Assembly (NCBI RefSeq): GCF_011516655.1
Contig: NZ_WOSV01000001.1
Span: forward strand, 124,001 to 188,000
DNA from: Acetobacter thailandicus
GTDB lineage: Bacteria; Pseudomonadota; Alphaproteobacteria; Acetobacterales; Acetobacteraceae
Direction: 5' to 3'
DNA: 64,000 nucleotides
This document shows positions 35,230 through 43,229 of the stretch, in pieces. A program made the translations under genes and the position numbers. The notes below the pieces were generated by a model. It saw only the letters and a list, made by a program, of their open reading frames with translations, did not search any database and was not told where the DNA came from. Within the stretch, counting starts at the first letter, position 1; each line of letters starts with the position of its first letter.

Positions 35230-35955
35230 ATGGATTACGATAATCAGGCTGTATTTCAGGCACGGAAAAGTCAGGCCGGCGAATATGAGCGGATGCTCAG
35301 AAAAATTGCCCGCAATATAGGCGACCTGACTAAAACGATGGGTGCTGATGCTGTTATCGACAACCCTGAGCCATTGCAGGATGCCCTCAGTAAATACGCT
35401 GAAGCCATAGAGCCATGGGCTAACGTTGTCTCAGGAAGGATGCTGAAAAGCGCAAACCGCATCAATTCGCGGCAATGGAAATCATATGCGCAGGTCATTG
35501 GTCGTGAGCTGGCCCATGAAATTGCAAATACTGATACGGGAGCCGCAATCAGAGACCTGCAGCAATACCAGGTGCTTCTGATTAAATCACTTCCGATTGA
35601 AGCCGCTCAGCGCGTGCAGAGAATTGCCACTGAAGCACTCAGTAATGGCAACAGATACGACGCACTCAGGCAGGAAATTTTACGGACTTCTGAGGTCACT
35701 GAAAGTCGGGCAACTCTCATTGCACGAACCGAGAGCAGCCGCTGTGCCGCTACACTCACTCAGGTTCGCGCGCAGATGAATGGCTCATCTGGTTACACCT
35801 GGCGTGCACACCGGGACAAACGAACAAGACGCTCACATCGCGAAATGAATGGTCGCTTCGTCGCATGGGACGAGCCTCCAACACTGGATAATCTGACCGG
35901 GCACGCAGGGTGTGTCCCTAACTGCAGGTGTTTCACGATGCCTGTATTCGACTAA
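35230..35955 (+). CDS. Head morphogenesis protein (SPP1 gp7 / Mu gpF-like)
   Basis: 241 residues. The C-terminus has the conserved RAHRDKRTRRSHREMNGR and NCRCF segments of the Mu F/SPP1 gp7 minor head domain, preceded by a helical region and the ESRATLIARTESSR signature. A few copies are packaged near the portal and help head assembly or DNA ejection. Confidence 0.87.
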   Translation: MDYDNQAVFQARKSQAGEYERMLRKIARNIGDLTKTMGADAVIDNPEPLQDALSKYAEAIEPWANVVSGRMLKSANRINSRQWKSYAQVIGRELAHEIANTDTGAAIRDLQQYQVLLIKSLPIEAAQRVQRIATEALSNGNRYDALRQEILRTSEVTESRATLIARTESSRCAATLTQVRAQMNGSSGYTWRAHRDKRTRRSHREMNGRFVAWDEPPTLDNLTGHAGCVPNCRCFTMPVFD

Positions 35956-35963
35956 GGCAAACA

Positions 35964-37370
35964 ATGCGCACTGTTGATAAAACCATCGGCAAACTCAAAG
36001 ATGTTTTCACGATCAGCAAAGAAGGAAATACCCGCGAGCGGTTAGCTGATGGCTCCTTGCTCTGCCGTGATGTGCCCTTCGCCCGCACAGGAACGATGCT
36101 TTATGATCAGTCAGAGTTTGCCGGGTCACCCGATACAAACGGCGACCCGATAACCTCTCCTGATGGTGTCATAATTGTCCATCGTGACGATGAAACACTG
36201 TTTTCTGAGCCCACAATAACAAGCTTTGAATCAGCCCCGGTTACAGTGGGGCACCCGCCCGACTTTCTGAATCCTGATAACCGCGCAGCCTATGACCAGG
36301 GAACCATCAGAAACATACGCCGTGGCGATGGAGCTCTGTCTGACTACCTGCTGGCTGACGTTATCGTTAAAGGCCGCGAAGGTCTGGACGCTATTGAGAA
36401 AAAGGGAATCCGCGAAGTTTCTCCGGGATATGACGCGGATTACGAGCCCATCGAAGGTATGCCCGGTCACTACAAACAATCCACAATTACAGGAAACCAT
36501 CTGGCGATTGTTGAACGAGGCCGTGGTGGCCGAGGCGTCAGAATTGGTGACGAACAAAAGGAGCCAGACGTGGCTTTCAGAAAAAAAACATGGGGCGCTC
36601 GTTTACTGAACGCCATTACGACAAATGATGCTGATGGTATTGAAGAAGCAATCCGTGAAGGTGCCGATGAGATGCCAGAACGTGTGAAGCCAACCATCGC
36701 GAACACGAGCGATGAGCAGGTTGCCACAGTCGAACAGGACGATCAAAAACGCCATACTGAGGTCCTCGACGCCATCCACGATCTTGGCAATAAAGTCACA
36801 GCTCTGGTTGACGTGCTCACTCCAAAAACAACGGATGATGAGCAGACAGAGCAGGACAGGACTGATGAAGCAGTTGGTGCTGCACGGGCAGATCAGCGTA
36901 AAGATGACCTGAAAGCCGTCGAAGAAACGGAAGATGAAGCGGAATGCCTGACCGAGGAAGGCAAACGCGTTCCTACCGGCGATGCCGCTTTCTCAGCAGT
37001 ACGCCTGAACACAATTCAGGTTGCCGAAATCATTGCTCCGGGTATGCGTCACGGTACCGTTGATACCAGCGCATCACGAAAAGAGCAGCGTTCTGCTGTG
37101 AAGAATATCCGTGTTGCTGCACTCGAAAGTGCGTTACGTGGCCCACATGCTTCTGTCGTGCGTCGCTATGTTGGCGCTCAGCCTGTCCGCAATATGACTG
37201 CAGATGCTGTGTTTGTGGCGTTCCGTGCCGCGGGTGATGCGATCGCGAATACAAACCGAAGCAGCGTAATGCCGCAGTCCGCATACATACCCTCTCACTC
37301 ACACACCCATAGCAATCCAGCCGCAGAAATGAACGCCCGTAACCGCGCGTTTTGGGGTCGGAATAAATAA
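35964..37370 (+). CDS. DUF2213 protein: prohead protease/scaffold
   Basis: 468 residues. The N-terminal 200 (VPFARTGTMLYDQSEF..., VTVGHPPDFLNPDNR, GIREVSPGYDADYEP, HLAIVERGRGG) match DUF2213, considered a prohead protease. The long charged middle (KTTDDEQTEQDRTDEAVGAARAD...) is scaffold-like. ATG 35964 with AAGG upstream is preferred over a frame starting earlier inside the preceding gene. Confidence 0.87.
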   Translation: MRTVDKTIGKLKDVFTISKEGNTRERLADGSLLCRDVPFARTGTMLYDQSEFAGSPDTNGDPITSPDGVIIVHRDDETLFSEPTITSFESAPVTVGHPPDFLNPDNRAAYDQGTIRNIRRGDGALSDYLLADVIVKGREGLDAIEKKGIREVSPGYDADYEPIEGMPGHYKQSTITGNHLAIVERGRGGRGVRIGDEQKEPDVAFRKKTWGARLLNAITTNDADGIEEAIREGADEMPERVKPTIANTSDEQVATVEQDDQKRHTEVLDAIHDLGNKVTALVDVLTPKTTDDEQTEQDRTDEAVGAARADQRKDDLKAVEETEDEAECLTEEGKRVPTGDAAFSAVRLNTIQVAEIIAPGMRHGTVDTSASRKEQRSAVKNIRVAALESALRGPHASVVRRYVGAQPVRNMTADAVFVAFRAAGDAIANTNRSSVMPQSAYIPSHSHTHSNPAAEMNARNRAFWGRNK

Positions 37371-37381
37371 GGCGAACTCTC

Positions 37382-37894
37382 ATGGTTGCTTATCTCAAAA
37401 GAATGGACACAGGCTACGCTGGCGGATTATCCCGCGAGCCTGGGCCTGGCGATATTGTCAATGAAACCCTCGACAGCACGATAGACTGGTCAACATACGG
37501 CTTTGGCCGCCCGGTCAAATACACAACCGCCGGTAAAATTACGCCGCTCGCATCAGGTGATACCTCAGCTGATATCATCGGGTTTCTGGTGCGTACCTTT
37601 CCCGGCCGTGCTGTCTCTTACACAGGTCTGGCCGCTTACCCTCAAATCAATGGCGGTGCTGTACCGGTTGCGCGTCGTGGCTTTATGACCGTCGCTCTTC
37701 AGGGAGCAACAGCTGCGACCAAAGGCGGAGCAGTTTACGTCCGTGTTGCGGGCACATCGAGCACGGAGGTTCCTGGTGGTATAGAGGCTGCAGATGACAG
37801 CACAGCTGGTAATACCATTCTTCTGGCAAACGCGCAGTTTGAAGGTCCTGCCGGCACAGACGGCATTGTCGAAATCTCTTTTACGATCCTGTAA
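37382..37894 (+). CDS. Head decoration / structural cement protein
   Basis: 170 residues, beta-rich: PGDIVNETLDSTIDWSTYGFGRPVKYT and AVPVARRGFMTVALQGATAATKGGAVYVRV match the capsid cement type. It lies between the protease/scaffold and the capsid gene, as in other head modules, and likely stabilises the capsid. Confidence 0.8.
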   Translation: MVAYLKRMDTGYAGGLSREPGPGDIVNETLDSTIDWSTYGFGRPVKYTTAGKITPLASGDTSADIIGFLVRTFPGRAVSYTGLAAYPQINGGAVPVARRGFMTVALQGATAATKGGAVYVRVAGTSSTEVPGGIEAADDSTAGNTILLANAQFEGPAGTDGIVEISFTIL

Positions 37895-37907
37895 GGACGG
37901 CGATATA

Positions 37908-38888
37908 ATGATTGAACTGAAAAGGCGCGTCCGCACACAGGATGGCGCGTTTACTTACGATGCTCAGACACGTGACAGCATCGGCAACTTCTTTGTCGGT
38001 GAGCTTGAGCGTCTTGACCCTACACTGCACGAGCCTCTGGCTGCTGTTACCTGGGGACGCGATATTGATCTGCGCGAGGATGTTGGGCCCGGGGATGACC
38101 TGTCCAGCTTTACGCAGTCAGCATTCGGATCTGTAGGTGGCACCACGCCAGGCGGTATCAACTGGATTGGCGATGAAACAACGTCTATCCCTTCAGCAAC
38201 GGTTGATCTGGATAAAGTCGCACAGCCTCTGCGTCTGGTTGGCTACAATCTGTCATACACCCTGCGCGAGCTTGAGAAATCCATGCTCCTGGGGCGTCCT
38301 GTTGATCAGCAGAAACTGGCTGCGATCCGTCTGAAACACCAGATGGATATTGACCAGATGGTCTATGTTGGCGATCCGAACAGCTTCGAAAACGCATATG
38401 GCCTTGCAAACGGCTCCGACGTGGCGACGGATACTGTAACAAGCGCGTGGAGCGCAGGGACAGCAGCTCAGATGCAGGATGACATTCTGGATGGCCAGCA
38501 GAAAGCATGGCAAGCATCAGGATACGCTGTCTGCCCTTCTCATATTCTATTGCCTCCTGCTCAGTATGCGCTACTCAACAGAACCAACAGTTCTGCCGGC
38601 ACGCAGTCTGTTATGGAATACATCAAGCGTAATAACCCGTTTACACAGTCTACTGGCCGCGATCTCGATATTCAGCCGGTCAAATGGCTGAATGATGCCG
38701 GTGCAAGCGGTGCATCACGTGCAGTGTTTTACACGAAGGATGTGAATTATGTTCGTTATCCTCTCGTGCCTCTCCAGCGTTCGCAGATCACTCCGCAGGA
38801 TATGTGGCTGCGCACGACCTACTGGTCTCTGCTCGGTCAGGTTGAGTTCGTGTATCCTGAAACCCTGCACTACAAAGACGGCATCTGA
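37908..38888 (+). CDS. Major capsid protein (DUF2184 family)
   Basis: 326 residues from ATG 37908, with AAGGA upstream; longer frames reach into the previous gene. The start RTQDGAFTYDAQTRDSIGNFFVGELERLDPTLHEPL and QMVYVGDPNSFENAYGLANG fit DUF2184, an HK97-fold capsid family of myophages. Its stop overlaps the next ATG. Confidence 0.86.
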   Translation: MIELKRRVRTQDGAFTYDAQTRDSIGNFFVGELERLDPTLHEPLAAVTWGRDIDLREDVGPGDDLSSFTQSAFGSVGGTTPGGINWIGDETTSIPSATVDLDKVAQPLRLVGYNLSYTLRELEKSMLLGRPVDQQKLAAIRLKHQMDIDQMVYVGDPNSFENAYGLANGSDVATDTVTSAWSAGTAAQMQDDILDGQQKAWQASGYAVCPSHILLPPAQYALLNRTNSSAGTQSVMEYIKRNNPFTQSTGRDLDIQPVKWLNDAGASGASRAVFYTKDVNYVRYPLVPLQRSQITPQDMWLRTTYWSLLGQVEFVYPETLHYKDGI

Positions 38889-39142
38889 TGATTGCCGTTC
38901 TGGTGAAACAGCCGTTTTTCATTGGGAAACGGTATTTCCCCAAAGGCCGTGCTGAACTTAACGAGGCAGACCTGGGGAATTACCTGGTCCAGTCCCGCAC
39001 TGTTGTTTTCGGGGGTGGTTTAAAAACTACTCCTGAAGCAAAAACTGCTGACAATACTGAAGTTAGCACAGATGAGACCTCAGACAATGATGTGCAATCC
39101 CGATCAGGTCGCCGTGGACGCAGACCACGTAGTGACAACTGA
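38888..39142 (+). CDS. Small head-region protein
   Basis: 84 residues. MIAVLVKQPFFIGKRYFPKGRAELNEAD... is followed by a low-complexity, charged tail. Coupled to the capsid stop by overlap. Function unknown; related genes often sit before head completion proteins. Confidence 0.65.
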   Translation: MIAVLVKQPFFIGKRYFPKGRAELNEADLGNYLVQSRTVVFGGGLKTTPEAKTADNTEVSTDETSDNDVQSRSGRRGRRPRSDN

Positions 39143-39512
39143 TGACTTCAGAACGTTTTTCCCTGAGTTTTGTGATGCGACCAAATACCCGGGCAACCTG
39201 ATCGTCACTTATCTGCAAATTGGCGTTCAGTTTGTGAGCATTTCAAGATGGCAACAAAGCTGGAAGCTCGGCGCATGCCTTTTTGCTGCCCATGAACTCA
39301 CAATGGGAACAATCGCAACAAAGGCAGCTGCCACAGGAGTACCCGGGCAGGCCACAGGGATTGTTTCAGCAAAATCAGTCGGGCCAGTCAGTAAATCATA
39401 CGATACATCGTCCGCGATGTTCAGTGACGCCGGCTATTTCAATCTGACCACTTATGGCCAGAGATACTGGTATTTCATGCGTCTGTTCGGAACAGGCGGC
39501 GTGCAGTTGTAA
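39087..39512 (+). CDS. DUF4054 head-completion (adaptor) protein
   Basis: About 141 residues. TTDDFRTFFPEFCDATKYPGNLIVTYLQIG and LGACLFAAHELTMG, with a late SYDTSSAMFSDAGYFNLTTYGQRYW, match DUF4054. It probably attaches to the portal. Several closely spaced ATG starts (39072, 39087, 39090) are possible; the start is within the preceding gene. Confidence 0.82.
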   Translation: MMCNPDQVAVDADHVVTTDDFRTFFPEFCDATKYPGNLIVTYLQIGVQFVSISRWQQSWKLGACLFAAHELTMGTIATKAAATGVPGQATGIVSAKSVGPVSKSYDTSSAMFSDAGYFNLTTYGQRYWYFMRLFGTGGVQL

Positions 39513-39521
39513 GGTTACACA

Positions 39522-40091
39522 GTGACTACAGGGGGCAAAGCAGACGTTACGGTTACTCGTGACAAGGCCCGCGCCGTCCTGAAAACCATTCGGGACCTGA
39601 CAAACCAGCGCGTTCTGGTCGGCATACCTGAAGACGAGAATGAACGACCAGAAGGTGACGCAGGGAATGCTCTGATCGGATATGTTCTTGAAACCGGGGC
39701 ACCCGAACGGAACCTTCCGCCACGACCATTCCTTGTGCCGGGCGTTGAGAAAGTTGTCGATAAATCACTCGAACGCCTGCGCACGGCTGGCAAGCAGGCT
39801 ATGGAAGGCGTTGCCGGAGCAGTTAATATCCAGCTCAATGCCATAGGTCTGGAAGCCTCAGCTTCTGTTAAAGACAAAATGGACACAGGCCCCTTTGAGC
39901 CCCTTGCCGACGCAACCTTACGTAACCGCATCAGCCGCGGTGGTGGCGCGCAGGCCGGGGCGCGGGAGGAGCTGGCTAACCGCGAAGCAGGGAACCCTCC
40001 AGGGACTGACCTCGCCCAGCCTCTGATTGACACAGGCAACCTTCAGAACTCAGTGACCTACGTTATCCGCGATGCAAGGAACCGCATCTGA
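39522..40091 (+). CDS. Neck/tail-completion protein
   Basis: 189 residues from a GTG start. VLVGIPEDENERPEGDAGNALIGYVLETGAPERNLPPRPFLVPGVE is typical of proteins found at the head-tail join in myophages. It overlaps the next gene by one base. Likely neck or tail terminator; the exact place is uncertain. Confidence 0.72.
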   Translation: MTTGGKADVTVTRDKARAVLKTIRDLTNQRVLVGIPEDENERPEGDAGNALIGYVLETGAPERNLPPRPFLVPGVEKVVDKSLERLRTAGKQAMEGVAGAVNIQLNAIGLEASASVKDKMDTGPFEPLADATLRNRISRGGGAQAGAREELANREAGNPPGTDLAQPLIDTGNLQNSVTYVIRDARNRI

Positions 40092-40462
40092 TGCCATTAC
40101 TGGACGTATCAGACATACTGGATGACCCTGACTTCAATCAGGCCATCACCGTAACGCGCTCAGTAAAAGATGTTGATGAGCGTGGCGAGACAACCATCAA
40201 ACAGACAGAAATGCTGACCTATGGTGTCGTCGCCCCTATCACAGCAAACGAATTATATCGTCTGCCAGATGCAGAACGTCTGTCAGGTGGCTGCACAGTC
40301 TATTGCCGCTTCCCTCTGTTCACAGGACAAAACAACTACACAGCTGACCGTATTACAGCAAACGGGTCGCAGTATGTGGTGATTTCCGTTGATGACTGGG
40401 AATCATTTGGCCAGGGCTTTGTTGCAGCAAAATGCGCCTTACTCGACATGCGCGATAATTGA
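40091..40462 (+). CDS. Head-tail connector protein
   Basis: 123 residues, beta-rich, with a ...YGVVAPITANELYRLPDAERLSGGCTVYCRFPL... segment seen in head-tail joining proteins. It lies between neck genes, one base overlapping upstream. Confidence 0.65.
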   Translation: MPLLDVSDILDDPDFNQAITVTRSVKDVDERGETTIKQTEMLTYGVVAPITANELYRLPDAERLSGGCTVYCRFPLFTGQNNYTADRITANGSQYVVISVDDWESFGQGFVAAKCALLDMRDN

Positions 40463-40470
40463 ACAGCATC

Positions 40471-41055
40471 ATGACAGAGAACTCTCCGGCCAGTGGGGGT
40501 ATGCTACAGACAGCAACCCTGAACGCAGCTGAAGATGTAAATCTCGACCTGTTGCTCGGAGACTGGATTTCTCAGCTGACCGGTTTACCCCGCAACTTAT
40601 GCCGGCGACGCTGGCAGGAAAGTCCGCCGGTACAACCTGCCAGAGACACAGACTGGTGTGCACTTGGTGTAACTACCGTTATGCCAGATCAGAACATTGC
40701 GGCAACTTTTAAAGATAATGTTTATACTCTGCACCTGCACGAAACCATTGAAGCATTATTTTCATTTTATGGGATCAACGCTTCACAAAATGCCATGTCT
40801 TTACGTGTTGGTCTGAATGTCAGCGTCAATCGTACATTTCTCACAAATAACGGCATGACTTTTCTTCGGTCATCAGACGTTCGTCGCGTGCCAGCAATTA
40901 TCAATCAGCTCACCCTGATGCGCTCTGATATTTCCATGCAGTTTCGACGGCAGGAACAGCGCACTTACCCTATTCAATCCGTTCTGGTTTCAGACGGATA
41001 CATCACCACAACTGATGGTTTTAACTGTAAATTTTCAACGGAGTATGCCGAATGA
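40471..41055 (+). CDS. Phage neck terminator-like protein
   Basis: About 194 residues. LLGDWISQLTGLPRNLCRRRWQ... is the typical start of the neck terminator family found just before DUF3383 sheath genes. A TTG at 40459 would overlap the previous stop and is an alternative start. The stop overlaps the sheath start. Confidence 0.72.
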   Translation: MTENSPASGGMLQTATLNAAEDVNLDLLLGDWISQLTGLPRNLCRRRWQESPPVQPARDTDWCALGVTTVMPDQNIAATFKDNVYTLHLHETIEALFSFYGINASQNAMSLRVGLNVSVNRTFLTNNGMTFLRSSDVRRVPAIINQLTLMRSDISMQFRRQEQRTYPIQSVLVSDGYITTTDGFNCKFSTEYAE

Positions 41056-42173
41056 CGGCTGGCCTGCCCTTATCTGATATTGTGAATGCTCAGGTCACGC
41101 TTGACCCACAGGCGTCTGCAACACGAAATTTTGGAACTCTGCTGATCGTTGGCTCCGAGAGTGTTTTATCTGACACTGAAGATCTGCGTTCATATTCCTC
41201 GCTTGATAGTGTTGGCGATGATTACGCAGTCACATCGCCAGTCTACCTTGCCGCCACACTGTTTTATGCACAGTCACCGCAACCTTCGACACTCTATGTC
41301 GGTGAGCAAAGAACGTCAGAGACTAATCTGACGACAACGGTACAACGTCTGGCCGCAGCATCCGGAGACTGGTACGGTCTGGCTTTTGCTATGGCAACGA
41401 TGCCGACAGATACAGTTATTGTTCAGGTTGCTCAGCAGATTGAAGCACTGACACCGGTTCGCACATTCTGGGCTACGACACAGGATGCCAATGCCATCGT
41501 ATCATCCGGCACAACTGATCTGGCTTACCTTCTTTGTCAGGCAAATGTCAGCAGAACCTGGTGTCAGTATTCGACATCAAATCCATATGCATCAATCTCT
41601 GCTTTTGCGCGCATTGCCACTGTCAATTACAGCGGTCAGAACACAACTCTCACGCTGAAATTTAAAAACGAACCTGACGTCACAAGCGAAACTCTGACCA
41701 CTACTGAGTATTCTGCGCTCAAAGCAAAATACTGCAATGTGTTTGCCCTGCTCCAGAATGGGGAGAGTATTATCCATGAAGGCTATATGGCCGACGGAAC
41801 ATGGGCTGATACGCGTATCGGCTGTGATGCTTTCCAGAATGGCCTTCAGGTTGCTGGGTTTAATCTTCTGTATTCAAATCTGAAAATTCCTCAGACTGAT
41901 GCAGGCATGGTGATCCTCAAAGGAACATACGACACCGTATGTCAGACCTACGTCACTAATGGTCTGTTTGCTCCTGGTGTGTGGACAGGTCCCACTATTG
42001 GCGCTCTGAAAAACGGCGATACTCTCAACGACGGCTATTATATTTACTGCCCTTCTGTTGCTTCTCAGTCTGCTGCTGACAGATCAGCCCGAAAGGCCGT
42101 AACCATGCAGATTGCCTGCAAACTGGCTGGAGCTGTCCATTCCTCTAACGTCCTGGTAAACGTGGTGCAGTAA
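41052..42173 (+). CDS. Tail sheath protein (DUF3383 family)
   Basis: 373 residues. The start LPLSDIVNAQVTLDPQASATRNFGTLLIVGS and the end SVASQSAADRSARKAVTMQIACKLAGAVHSSNVLVNVVQ match DUF3383, the contractile sheath of a group of small myophages. This is the main evidence that the phage has a contractile tail. Confidence 0.9.
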   Translation: MTAGLPLSDIVNAQVTLDPQASATRNFGTLLIVGSESVLSDTEDLRSYSSLDSVGDDYAVTSPVYLAATLFYAQSPQPSTLYVGEQRTSETNLTTTVQRLAAASGDWYGLAFAMATMPTDTVIVQVAQQIEALTPVRTFWATTQDANAIVSSGTTDLAYLLCQANVSRTWCQYSTSNPYASISAFARIATVNYSGQNTTLTLKFKNEPDVTSETLTTTEYSALKAKYCNVFALLQNGESIIHEGYMADGTWADTRIGCDAFQNGLQVAGFNLLYSNLKIPQTDAGMVILKGTYDTVCQTYVTNGLFAPGVWTGPTIGALKNGDTLNDGYYIYCPSVASQSAADRSARKAVTMQIACKLAGAVHSSNVLVNVVQ

Positions 42174-42625
42174 TGACAACAGGCGCGACATACAGCTTTC
42201 TTGATGTTTCCTGCTCTCTTGTAGGGCCGGGCATCGCAACAACACTCGGCAATGAAGCAGGATCCGCAGAAGAAGGTATTTCTATCGAGCTTCAGGCCGA
42301 TAAAAATACAATGACCACGGGCGCTGACGGAGGCTATATGCACTCCCTTCATGCTGCTAATGCAGGCACGGTTACTGTTCGTTTACTAAAAACATCACCT
42401 CAGAACCAAATTCTGATGGCCGCCTATAACGCTCAGAGAATTAGTTCGAGCCTCTGGGGGAAAAATGTCATCACGCTTATCCAGTCCAACGCCGATGATG
42501 CGATTGTCTGCACCGGGTGTGCTTTTGTGCGTCAGCCCAACCTGGAATATGCGACTGACGGCGGCACTAACACCTGGACATTCCACTCCGGGAAAATTAC
42601 CGGATTGCTTGGAGCATACAGCTAA
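42173..42625 (+). CDS. Tail tube protein (DUF3277 family)
   Basis: 150 residues. ATYSFLDVSCSLVGPGIATTLG and EEGISIELQADKNTMTTGADG match DUF3277 tube proteins, always next to DUF3383 sheaths. It overlaps the sheath and chaperone genes by one base each. Confidence 0.88.
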   Translation: MTTGATYSFLDVSCSLVGPGIATTLGNEAGSAEEGISIELQADKNTMTTGADGGYMHSLHAANAGTVTVRLLKTSPQNQILMAAYNAQRISSSLWGKNVITLIQSNADDAIVCTGCAFVRQPNLEYATDGGTNTWTFHSGKITGLLGAYS

Positions 42626-43044
42626 TGGAAGAAGTCGAAATTAACGGCCGTAAATACACCGTCAAAAAACTTCCCGCTATGCAGCAGTTTCATGTCGCTC
42701 GACGCCTTGCGCCCATTCTGGCAGCTTTTGTAGCAGGTATCCCATCAGGTGGTGAGATAACAGACTCACTCGCCGGGTTTGATCTGGCAAAAATCGGTGA
42801 AGAAATTGCAGCTTTGCCTGATAAAGACGCGGAATACATCCTTAATACAGCACTAAGCGCAGTAACCTATCGCGATGAAGAAGCACAGCGAGATTACTCC
42901 ATTCAGGTTCGCCCTGGTGTGATGCGCTACAACTGGATTGAGCTTCCCGAAATGCTCCGCCTGACGGTCTCTGTGATTCAGCATAATCTTACGGGTTTTA
43001 TTCCCGCCGCGGCCTCAGATTCGAAAGACAAGGCCCCGGCGTAA
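42625..43044 (+). CDS. Tail assembly chaperone, short form
   Basis: 139 residues. EEVEINGRKYTVKKLPAMQQFHVARRLAPILAAFVAG is typical of tail assembly chaperones. It stops at 43042-43044, but a second frame beginning before this stop continues to 43229, so two products are expected. Chaperones coat the tape measure during tail assembly. Confidence 0.86.
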   Translation: MEEVEINGRKYTVKKLPAMQQFHVARRLAPILAAFVAGIPSGGEITDSLAGFDLAKIGEEIAALPDKDAEYILNTALSAVTYRDEEAQRDYSIQVRPGVMRYNWIELPEMLRLTVSVIQHNLTGFIPAAASDSKDKAPA

Positions 43045-43229
43045 CCTTTGAAGTTATTCTTCTACCTGATGACCTCGATTATATGATGCGACCCGTTATT
43101 GCCGGAATGTGCAAAATGGAAAGCCTCAAAGATGGCGCTCTTGATCTGGAAGACGTCGCGTTAATGAATGACGCACTCGATGCAAAAACAGAAAATGAAA
43201 TAAGGTCGAACGCGGCCAGGAAAGAATAA
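42625..43229 (+). CDS. Tail assembly chaperone, -1 frameshift long form
   Basis: The -1 frame is open from 42987 to the TAA at 43227-43229 and has no start codon before 43083. A slip at GGGTTTT would join 125 residues of the short form to 76 more, giving about 201 residues ending LEDVALMNDALDAKTENEIRSNAARKE. The added part (VTFEVILLPDDLDYMMRPVIAGMCKMESL) resembles the DUF6889-type domain seen in such phages. The tape measure follows at once. Confidence 0.8.
42993..42999 (+). promoter_or_regulatory. -1 programmed frameshift heptamer
   Basis: G GGT TTT fits the X XXY YYZ rule exactly in the chaperone frame. The -1 frame has its last upstream stop at 42984-42986, just ahead of the site. Confidence 0.78.
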
